From the NCBI GenBank assembly GCA_021773795.1, contig JAJFJT010000015.1:80393-144392 (forward strand): a DNA stretch of 64,000 bases, given 5' to 3'. Positions within the stretch are counted from its first letter, which is position 1, and each line of letters starts with the position of its first letter. This DNA is from Gammaproteobacteria bacterium. Its GTDB lineage: Bacteria > Pseudomonadota > Gammaproteobacteria > HK1. The position numbers and the translations under genes are program-made. Shown in pieces: positions 57,873-64,000 of this stretch. Under the pieces are notes generated by a model that saw nothing but the letters and a program-made list of their open reading frames with translations, made no database searches and was not told the origin of the DNA.

Positions 57873-57928
57873 GAAAAAGCGCTCGGGGTCGCTTGGCAGC
57901 AAGCCGCCATATCTGGTGAAATCATACT

Positions 57929-58315
57929 AGGAGCCTGTCGGGCTTAGGCGCTTGTAGTGAGGAGAAGCCATTTCGTATAGGGATGTACTTATGTCGCAGA
58001 GCCTGCCCCGTACCCCGATACGGGGGCATGGCCGCTCCCGCACATCCTGTGCTCCGCGACATAAGGCCATTTTGTGCAGGGACGCGCTTTTGCTGCTATG
58101 GCATGGATCCCAGAGAGCAGTCCATGGCCAAAGAAACCAAAGAGCGGTGATTGAGACAGATTTTTCGATCATTTGAGGATAATAACCGGGCTATTAGAAG
58201 CTTCCGCGTCCTGCTCACGCCCCCTACCCTACATCCCTGTAGGTAACGAAAAGGAGCGGAAAATATGGCCAATAGGACTTTTCCGCAGTAGTACACCTAG
58301 GTCCGACAGGCTCCT
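57929..58315 (+). repeat. Dispersed inverted-repeat element, copy C (387 bp, longest form)
   Basis: 20-bp ends AGGAGCCTGTCGGGCTTAGG and CCTAGGTCCGACAGGCTCCT. Holds the family core, the 50-bp module of copy B, and an extra roughly 170-bp left module with its own nested palindromes (CTTATGTCGC/GCGACATAAG around CCCCGTA/TACGGGG). The module's CACATCCTGTGCTCCG recurs in copy D. It fills most of the 602-bp divergent gap between hrcA and nadK; the remaining 159 bp before nadK show no gene. Confidence 0.85.
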
Positions 58316-58474
58316 AAGGTGTACTACCAAACACGGACCCACAAAAGCGTGGATCGGCGCCGAATTTAGCACTCAGCCCAGCCGAGTGCAAAAGAGGATT
58401 TTCGCCCCGGATTGGCGCACTTCGGTGCGCGTGTTAAGTTTCGCTTCCTGTGTGGAATTGGCCAGGAAAAATGG

Positions 58475-59344
58475 ATGTTTAAACATATAGGGCTGGTGGG
58501 AAAACGACGGGTTCCTGAAGTCGTCGAAACCCTCGAAAAACTGATCACCTACCTGCAGGCACATCGGGTCACCGTCTATGTCGATACCGACAATGCGCCC
58601 CAACTGACCGCCTCGGGTGCCACGAGTGCCGATCTTCCCACCATGGGGAGGAAATGCGATCTGGTCATCATCATCGGTGGTGATGGCACCTTCCTGCGCG
58701 CCGCCAGCACCTTGGTGGAGTACGAAGTCCGACTGTTGGGGATTCATATGGGTCGAGTCGGCTTTCTCACCGACCTGACGCCACCGCGCATGTGCGAGCA
58801 ACTCGAGCAGGTGCTGGCGGGAGATTTCACCGAGGAGGCCCGCTTTCTCCTGCACACCGCCATCCTGCGAAACGGCGAGGCCCTGAGTAAGGTTGACGCC
58901 CTCAACGATATCGTCGCCCACAATGCCAATATTGCCCGCTTGATTGAATTCGAGACCTATATCAATGGCCAACTGGTGAGCTGCCAACGCTCCGACGGCC
59001 TCATCGTCTCTACCCCCACCGGCTCCACCGCCTATGCCCTTGCCGGCGGCGGTCCCATCCTCCATCCCGGCCTCGATGCTGTGGTGCTGGTGCCCATTTG
59101 CCCCAATACCCTCAGTAGTCGTCCCATCGTGGTGGATGGAGATAGCGAGATAGAAATCGTCATCGGCCCGCGCAGCCCGACCCGGGCGCAACTGGCCAGC
59201 GATGGCCAAGTCACCCTCAACCTGGAACCCGGAGATCGCATTCTGATTCATAAAAAGCGCAAACACCTGCACCTGCTACACCCCCCGGGACACGATTACT
59301 TCGCCACCTTGCGAGAAAAACTGGACTGGAACCGGGAGCTTTAG
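58475..59344 (+). CDS. nadK: NAD kinase
   Basis: Phosphorylates NAD to NADP. 289 residues from ATG at 58475, 7 nt after AGGA; the open frame starts 21 codons earlier without homology. GGDGT at 68-72 (VIIIGGDGTFLRAAS), HMGRVGFLTDL, LNDIVAHN and STPTGSTAYALAGGGPILHP are the conserved motifs. Its TAG stop overlaps the first bases of repeat copy D. Confidence 0.97.
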   Translation: MFKHIGLVGKRRVPEVVETLEKLITYLQAHRVTVYVDTDNAPQLTASGATSADLPTMGRKCDLVIIIGGDGTFLRAASTLVEYEVRLLGIHMGRVGFLTDLTPPRMCEQLEQVLAGDFTEEARFLLHTAILRNGEALSKVDALNDIVAHNANIARLIEFETYINGQLVSCQRSDGLIVSTPTGSTAYALAGGGPILHPGLDAVVLVPICPNTLSSRPIVVDGDSEIEIVIGPRSPTRAQLASDGQVTLNLEPGDRILIHKKRKHLHLLHPPGHDYFATLREKLDWNREL

Positions 59345-59556
59345 GAGCCTGTAGGGCTTAGGCGCTCGTAGCGAGGAGGAGATATTTTGAGACAGATTTT
59401 TCGGTCATTTAAGGATAATAACCGAGCTATTAGACGAGAAGGAGCGGGAAATATGGCCAAAGTCACTCTCACACATCCTGTGCTCCGTGAGCTAAGGCCA
59501 TCCTTGGCCAAAATGGCTTTTCCGCTGCAGAGCAGTCCTAAGTCTGACAGGCTCCT
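59343..59556 (+). repeat. Dispersed inverted-repeat element, copy D (214 bp)
   Basis: Ends AGGAGCCTGTAGGGCTTAGG and CCTAAGTCTGACAGGCTCCT. It contains the core without the 50-bp module, and a right-hand module with CACATCCTGTGCTCCG and a GGCCATCCTTGGCC palindrome. It begins inside the nadK stop codon and ends 3 bp before the recN ATG, so it supplies the whole recN upstream region. Confidence 0.88.
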
Positions 59557-59559
59557 GGA

Positions 59560-61221
59560 ATGATTACTCATCTGGCGGTACGCGATTTCGCTATCGTCTC
59601 GGAACTGGAGTTGGAGCTTGGCCCCGGCATGACCGTCCTCACCGGCGAGACGGGGGCCGGAAAGTCCATTCTGGTCGATGCGGTGAGTCTTGCCCTCGGC
59701 GAACGCGGCAATGCCCACATGGTGCGTCAGGGAGCTTCCCGGGCCGAGGTAAGCGCCACCTTTGACCTGTCGACCCTGCCCCACCTGCAAGCCTGGCTTG
59801 AAGAACAGGAACTGGAAAACGGTGATGCCGAATGCATGCTGCGGCGCACCCTTAGCAAAGAGGGCCGTACCCGCGCCTACATCAATGGCCGCACCGTACC
59901 GCTCCCCCTATTAAGAGAACTGGGTGATCAGTTGGTAGACATCCACGGACAGCACGCACATCAGTCGCTGTTGCATGGCGCCACCCAACGACAAATCCTC
60001 GATGACTGGGCCGGTCATGCTGCCCTGCTGACGACCTACCAAACCACTTGGAAGGCCCTTAAAAACCTGCGTGAAAAACTATCTGTAATAATTCCCGCAG
60101 GCCCGGATGGTAATCTGGAATTCCTCCGTTATCAGGCGGGGGAACTGGAAACTCTGGCACTCGGCGCCGGGGAAGCAAGCGAGCTGGAAATGGAGTTCAA
60201 GCGCCTCAATCATGCCGAGGAACTACTGCTTGAATGCCACCGTGTGCTGGAGCAACTCACAGGTGATGAAGTCTGTGCGTCCGACTCACTGCAACAGGGG
60301 GTTTCCATCCTCAGTCGGCTGGAGAGCATTGACCCCGCTTTGGGCGCTGGCAGAAAGCTGCTGGAAGACGCCGGAGTGTTGGTAGAAGAGGCAGTCAGTG
60401 AGCTGCAAAACCACATCAATCATGTGGAAGTTGATGGCGCACGTCTGCAGGCCGTGGGCAATCGACTCGAACGTGTTCACGATCTGGCGCGCAAACATCA
60501 GCTATCAAGCGACGAGTTACATACCGTATTGCCCGCGCTGCAGGCGCAAATTGCCGAACGAGAGAATGCGGGTGCTCATATCGCCGAGCTTGAAATGGCG
60601 ATTGCCAAAGCGGAAGAGCAACTACTTAAAAGTGCGGCCACCTTGCATCAACGACGCCGGCAGGCGGCGCAGCGCCTGGCAAAAAAACTCAGCCAGGACA
60701 TAGCCCAACTCGGCATGGCCGGTGGGCGCTTTGAAATCCAGGTACAGGCGCTGACGACACCTGGACCGAGTGGTGCTGATGAGGTTGAATTTCTGGTCAG
60801 CGCCAATCCGGGGCAGGCACCCCAAGCTCTGGCCCGAGTCGCCTCTGGCGGCGAGCTATCGCGCATTAGCCTTGCCATCCAGGTCATCGTTGCCTCGGAC
60901 AATGGTGTGCCGTCACTTATTTTTGATGAGGTGGATGTGGGGATCGGAGGGAAAGTGGCCGAAATCGTTGGTGCCCGCCTACGTGCCCTGGGAGAGAAGC
61001 GACAGGTGCTGTGCATCACCCACCTGCCCCAAGTGGCATCTCAGGCGCAGGGCCACTTGCGGGTCAGCAAGCGTCAGCATCACAAAGACACCCAAACTCA
61101 ACTCACCGTGTTACAGGAAGAAGCGCGCATTCAGGAGATTGCACGCATGCTGGGAGGGGTAGAGATCAGCGCCGAAGCCGTTGCCCACGCCCGGGAAATG
61201 CTGGGAGCGAATGCGGGTTAG
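59560..61221 (+). CDS. recN: DNA repair protein RecN
   Basis: SMC-like ATPase for double-strand break repair. 553 residues. Walker A GETGAGKS at 29-36, then a long central coiled coil (about 150-370), a signature segment VASGGELSRISLAIQVI and Walker B SLIFDEVDVGIGGKVAE, then VLCITHLPQVASQAQGH. Start fits the family (MITHLAVRDFAIV). The upstream region is entirely repeat copy D; I see no LexA-type box there, unusual for an SOS gene. Ribosome site weak (TGGA). Confidence 0.97.
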   Translation: MITHLAVRDFAIVSELELELGPGMTVLTGETGAGKSILVDAVSLALGERGNAHMVRQGASRAEVSATFDLSTLPHLQAWLEEQELENGDAECMLRRTLSKEGRTRAYINGRTVPLPLLRELGDQLVDIHGQHAHQSLLHGATQRQILDDWAGHAALLTTYQTTWKALKNLREKLSVIIPAGPDGNLEFLRYQAGELETLALGAGEASELEMEFKRLNHAEELLLECHRVLEQLTGDEVCASDSLQQGVSILSRLESIDPALGAGRKLLEDAGVLVEEAVSELQNHINHVEVDGARLQAVGNRLERVHDLARKHQLSSDELHTVLPALQAQIAERENAGAHIAELEMAIAKAEEQLLKSAATLHQRRRQAAQRLAKKLSQDIAQLGMAGGRFEIQVQALTTPGPSGADEVEFLVSANPGQAPQALARVASGGELSRISLAIQVIVASDNGVPSLIFDEVDVGIGGKVAEIVGARLRALGEKRQVLCITHLPQVASQAQGHLRVSKRQHHKDTQTQLTVLQEEARIQEIARMLGGVEISAEAVAHAREMLGANAG

Positions 61222-61236
61222 CTGGCTCCAAATGGA

Positions 61237-61656
61237 TTAATGATGTGCGGCACTACAACGCGCGCAGATACCATAGAGATACAGGCAATGCCCCGTCACC
61301 TCGAACCCCGCGCGTTTTGCAATTTCCCGCTGTCTGCGCTCGATAGTCTCATCGGTGAACTCTGTAATACCGCCACACTCAACGCAGAGCAGATGATCAT
61401 GGTGGGCGCCGGTATCCAGCTCAAACACCGATTGGGCACCGTCAAAATGATGCCGCACCACCAGACCGGCGTCCTCAAACTGGGTCAGCACCCGGTAGAC
61501 AGTCGCCAGCGCCACCTCCTCATCCGCCTCACGCAATAGCCCATGGAGATCTTCGGCACTCAGGTGTTGCTGACTATTTTTTTCCAGCGCATCGAGTACG
61601 CGCAAGCGCGGAATCGTGGCCTTGAGGCCCGCCAGTTTCAATGCCTTCCGGCTCAT
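61237..61656 (-). CDS. fur: Ferric uptake regulator Fur
   Basis: Iron-responsive repressor, 139 residues from ATG at 61656 with GGGAG 7 nt upstream. Winged helix LKATIPRLRVLDALEKNSQQHLSAEDLHGLL...ATVYRVLTQFEDAGLV. Metal ligands are HHDH at 85-88, CVEC at 91-94 and CARC at 131-134. Divergent from bamE, a widespread arrangement. I see no strong Fur box in the shared 134-bp promoter region. Confidence 0.97.
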   Translation of the reverse strand: MSRKALKLAGLKATIPRLRVLDALEKNSQQHLSAEDLHGLLREADEEVALATVYRVLTQFEDAGLVVRHHFDGAQSVFELDTGAHHDHLLCVECGGITEFTDETIERRQREIAKRAGFEVTGHCLYLYGICARCSAAHH

Positions 61657-61790
61657 CTCATCGCTCCCTGTATGCGCTCTGTAAGGCTGTATAATGCGCA
61701 GCGAAAATGGCATTAAACAAGGCTGTCTGGCCAATTAACAACAACATCTTCGCCATAAATATCAATTAGATATGAGCTATTTATAACAAA

Positions 61791-62444
61791 ATGCATGAAG
61801 AAACCTTTTCGCCTCGCCCCACACATCAACGCGGCAAACTTCGCTCGGGCAAGCTTCTCACTATTCTGTTTGTAGCCGCAACCGTGATGATGAACGGCTG
61901 CTCCGTCGACAAACTACCTGGCATTTACCGCATCGATATCCAGCAGGGTAATGTGGTCACCCAGGACATGCTCACGGGCCTCGAAAATGGCATGAGCAAG
62001 GAGAAAGTCCGGCGCATTCTCGGCACACCGGCCATCCAGGATACCTTTCACCAACAGCGCTGGGACTACATCTACACCTTCCAGGAAGGCGGCGGCGAGC
62101 GGGTGGAACGCCGTATTTCATTGCTCTTCAAGAACGAGCGCCTGCATCGGATTGAGGGCGATGTAAAACCGGGAACCGGCCGTGCGGCAGACGCTCAACC
62201 ACCTCGCGAAAAGGTGGTTACAGTGCCCGAAGCCGAAGAAAAGGGTTTCTTCAGCCGACTCCTGCCCGAGGGCAATAGCAGCATCAAGAGGAAGAAAAAG
62301 CCCGGTATCGACTCCGCCGACAAAGGCGGATTCTTTCAGCGCCTGAAGAAAAAAATGGGTTTGGGGAATGAGGACAGCGCAGAAGAGTCTGCTAAGGAGA
62401 CAACAACTGAAGGCAAGGCAGATGATCCGGCTCCGGCCAAATAA
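61791..62444 (+). CDS. bamE: Outer membrane assembly lipoprotein BamE with long C-terminal extension
   Basis: BAM complex lipoprotein that stabilises BamA-BamD. Lipobox MNGC places the lipidated cysteine at C37 after KLLTILFVAATVM. The SmpA/OmlA domain (40-125) has LPGIYRIDIQQGNVVTQDML and GMSKEKVRRILGTP. The 217 residues are about double the usual size. The extra tail (125-217) is charged, with two GFFxRL repeats (152-157, 180-185) in Lys-rich context and a KETTTEGKADDPAPAK end. Start ATG lacks a clear ribosome site. Confidence 0.93.
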   Translation: MHEETFSPRPTHQRGKLRSGKLLTILFVAATVMMNGCSVDKLPGIYRIDIQQGNVVTQDMLTGLENGMSKEKVRRILGTPAIQDTFHQQRWDYIYTFQEGGGERVERRISLLFKNERLHRIEGDVKPGTGRAADAQPPREKVVTVPEAEEKGFFSRLLPEGNSSIKRKKKPGIDSADKGGFFQRLKKKMGLGNEDSAEESAKETTTEGKADDPAPAK

Positions 62445-62450
62445 CGAATC

Positions 62451-62741
62451 CTAACTGCGACGCCGCGCCCGACGCTTCCGGCTCACTCGCGGGTCTACCT
62501 TTAGTCCACGGTAGATCTCGATCCGATCACCAGCCTGCAGGACGTGCTCAAGCTTTACTAGGCGACCATGAACCCCGACCCGGTTCTGACCGAGCTTTAT
62601 CTCCGGGAAACGTCCCAAGAGGCTGGATGAATTAATCGCATCAGCCACTGTATCCCCGCTGGAAAGCTTCAGTTGTACAAGGCTCTGCTCCTGCTCTCCA
62701 GCCCAGGCCAGCTCTACCTCAATCGGTGTTTTTTTCGGCAT
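62451..62741 (-). CDS. rnfH: RnfH/RatB-family ubiquitin-like protein
   Basis: A 96-residue beta-grasp protein (UPF0125). IEVELAWAGEQEQSLVQLKLSSGDTVADAINSS and GVHGRLVKLEHVLQAGDRIEIYRGL are the family core; the tail is strongly basic (DPRVSRKRRARRRS). Called RatB when beside ratA; its role is not established. Start ATG at 62741 lies within the ratA 3' end (23-bp overlap). A longer frame exists but lacks homology. Confidence 0.9.
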   Translation of the reverse strand: MPKKTPIEVELAWAGEQEQSLVQLKLSSGDTVADAINSSSLLGRFPEIKLGQNRVGVHGRLVKLEHVLQAGDRIEIYRGLKVDPRVSRKRRARRRS

Positions 62742-63168
62742 ATAATTCCCGGGCGCGCTGACAAAAGGCATTCAGCATGGAATGAGCAATTTCATTAAAT
62801 AGTGGACCAACGCTGGCCCTTAACAGCGCATTGGCATATTCGAAATCAAGCCGCAGCGAGACCTTGCAGCCATCGGGCCCCAGCGGCTCGAAGGACCACG
62901 CTCCCTCAAGCTGCTGAAACGGACCGCTGTGCAAGCGCATCTCGATCCTCTGATCCTTTATCATGTGGTTGCGGGTAGAGAAGGCTTTACGCAAAGGTCC
63001 GCGACGAAAATGAATGGTGGCCAGCACCTCATTACCCTGTGCCGGTTCCACCTCGGTAGATTCACACCAGGGCAGAAAGGCCGGATAAGATGCAACATCC
63101 TGCACCAGCTCATACATGGCTGCCGCGCTGAAGGGCACGAGTGCACTTTTATTAACGTGAGCTGGCAT
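62719..63168 (-). CDS. ratA: RatA/COQ10-type START-domain protein
   Basis: A 149-residue START/polyketide-cyclase fold. VPFSAAAMYELVQDVASYPAFLPWCESTEV is the diagnostic opening, GPFQQLEGAWSFEPL the middle, and PLFNEIAHSMLNAFCQRARELY the C-terminal helix. E. coli RatA blocks 70S formation as a toxin, while homologues (YfjG/COQ10) help ubiquinone work. Divergent from smpB, the conserved context. The ribosome site lies in a hairpin (see 63172-63208). Confidence 0.92.
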   Translation of the reverse strand: MPAHVNKSALVPFSAAAMYELVQDVASYPAFLPWCESTEVEPAQGNEVLATIHFRRGPLRKAFSTRNHMIKDQRIEMRLHSGPFQQLEGAWSFEPLGPDGCKVSLRLDFEYANALLRASVGPLFNEIAHSMLNAFCQRARELYAEKNTD

Positions 63169-63171
63169 CAG

Positions 63172-63208
63172 GGAACCTCTGATTTATTCTGAGCGAATCA
63201 GAGGTTCC
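63172..63208. other. 13-bp perfect hairpin upstream of ratA that hides its ribosome site
   Basis: GGAACCTCTGATT (63172-63184) and AATCAGAGGTTCC (63196-63208) with an 11-nt loop. In the ratA message the 3' arm contains AGAGG, 7 nt before the ATG, the only good ribosome site. The ends resemble those of small insertion-derived repeats, so a MITE remnant is the alternative reading. Confidence 0.7.
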
Positions 63209-63257
63209 TTTAGCACTAACCTGCTGAATCCAAAACATCCGGGAATTCCTACAAAAA

Positions 63258-63737
63258 ATGGCAAGAAAAAAATCCAAGTCCGCGCTCAAAAGCAGCGTCA
63301 TCGCACGCAACAAAAAAGCGGGGCATGACTATTTTATCGAAGAACGCCTTGAAGCGGGACTCGTTCTGGAGGGTTGGGAGGTAAAAAGCCTGCGTGCCGG
63401 CCAAGTTCATCTAAAAGAAAGCTACGTACTCCTCAAAGATGGCGAGGCCTGGCTGTTTGGTGCCCATATCACCCCGCTGACCACCGCATCCACCCATATC
63501 GACCCAGACCCCCTGCGCAGCCGCAAACTGCTGCTCCACACCAAAGAACTCAGCCACCTGTTTGGTGCCGCAGAACGTCAGGGCTACACCCTGGTGGCCA
63601 CCAAGCTCTACTGGAAAAGAGGCCGCGCCAAACTTCAAGTGGGCGTTGCCAAAGGCAAAAAACAACACGACAAGCGCGCGGTAGAACGCGAACGCGACTG
63701 GCATCGCGAGAAACAGCGCCTCCTCAAGGATCGCTAA
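63258..63737 (+). CDS. smpB: SsrA-binding protein SmpB
   Basis: Partner of tmRNA in rescuing stalled ribosomes. 159 residues, beta-barrel with basic tail. [40 protein letters not shown], the LTLV-type strand [33 protein letters not shown] and a positively charged C-terminus ([13 protein letters not shown]) are all typical. It lies about 50 bp upstream of ssrA. Confidence 0.98.
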   Translation: MARKKSKSALKSSVIARNKKAGHDYFIEERLEAGLVLEGWEVKSLRAGQVHLKESYVLLKDGEAWLFGAHITPLTTASTHIDPDPLRSRKLLLHTKELSHLFGAAERQGYTLVATKLYWKRGRAKLQVGVAKGKKQHDKRAVERERDWHREKQRLLKDR

Positions 63738-63787
63738 CGCTGCTGGTGCCTGATTCAAAGCGGGTATAAAATAGACCTGTTGCAACC

Positions 63788-64000
63788 GGGGGCGATCGGT
63801 TTCGACGCGGGTAGCAAAACCCAAAGTGCATGTCGAGGTGCAGCATACCTCGTAAATCCAGCTGCAAACCTAGATAGTTGCCAACGACGACAACTACGCT
63901 CTAGCAGCTTAGGCTTGCTAGCCTCCGACCGACGTGTGCTTGTGCGCTCGGACTCCGGGGGTCGACTCACACAAGATCGCGGAAAGGTCTGCCCTGAACC
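63788..64000 (+). ncRNA. ssrA: Transfer-messenger RNA (partial, 3' end beyond window)
   Basis: The 5' end GGGGGCGATCGGTTTCGACG is the typical one-piece tmRNA start. The tag frame begins with resume codon GCC at 63880 and reads ANDDNYALAA, stopping at TAG (63910-63912). The TATAAA box at 63765-63770 is the likely -10 element. The window ends before the tRNA-like 3' half. The exact 5' nucleotide is uncertain by one or two bases. Confidence 0.95.

Noticed and set aside
55870..58475. CIRCE operator near hrcA, grpE or dnaK
   Set aside because: No TTAGCACTC-N9-GAGTGCTAA-like sequence seen in these gaps.
61657..61790. Fur box between fur and bamE
   Set aside because: The AT-rich stretch (AAATATCAATTAGATATG) does not match the 19-bp Fur consensus well enough to call.

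Overview
The window looks like chromosomal DNA of a flagellated, respiring gammaproteobacterium. Three things point that way: an uninterrupted 13-gene complex I operon (nuoA-N with separate nuoC and nuoD), the conserved block secG-tpiA-glmM-folP-ftsH-rlmE-greA-carB-carA-dapB-dnaJ-dnaK-grpE-hrcA, and the run nadK-recN-fur-bamE-rnfH-ratA-smpB-ssrA. This order, plus sigma54/sigma28 flagellar control and an arsenosugar-type radical SAM gene, suggests the Chromatiales or a neighbouring sulfur-oxidiser lineage. No marker gene here fixes the genus, so that placement is an inference.

Layout. 1-7.1 kb: flagellar rod/hook genes flgB-C-D-E-F (minus strand; flgF runs off the left edge), chemotaxis genes cheR and cheV, then flgA, flgM and flgN (plus strand). 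Recognisable sigma54 and sigma28 promoters fit the usual flagellar hierarchy. 7.1-9.4 kb: three overlapping genes, arsS and two small glycosyltransferases, resembling arsenosugar biosynthesis genes. 9.4-15.6 kb: a dispersed repeat, tRNA-Ala, and a polyphosphate cluster on one strand (CYTH/CHAD protein, ppk2, ppk1, sixA), ending at tRNA-Arg(CCT).

15.5-24.5 kb: a 9-kb island integrated at tRNA-Arg(CCT), bounded by a perfect 47-bp direct repeat. It carries a tyrosine integrase, AlpA- and excisionase-like regulators, a RecA-fold ATPase next to iteron-like repeats, several unknown small proteins, a prohead protease-major capsid fusion, a short tape-measure protein and a GpZ-like tail protein. I see no terminase, portal or lysis gene. 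It is either a stripped prophage or a phage-satellite-like element that makes its own capsid protein. This is the least ordinary part of the window.

24.5-64 kb: psd, a strong terminator, nuoN to nuoA, tRNA-Leu(GAG), and then the housekeeping blocks named above, ending in a partial tmRNA whose tag reads ANDDNYALAA. Four copies of a modular inverted-repeat element (155-387 bp) lie between these genes. One touches the nadK stop codon and ends 3 bp before recN, one sits in the divergent hrcA/nadK promoter region, and one lies 9 bp past dapB. A second, unrelated MITE-like element lies between grpE and dnaK.

All calls come from reading the sequence and translated proteins by eye; no database search was run.
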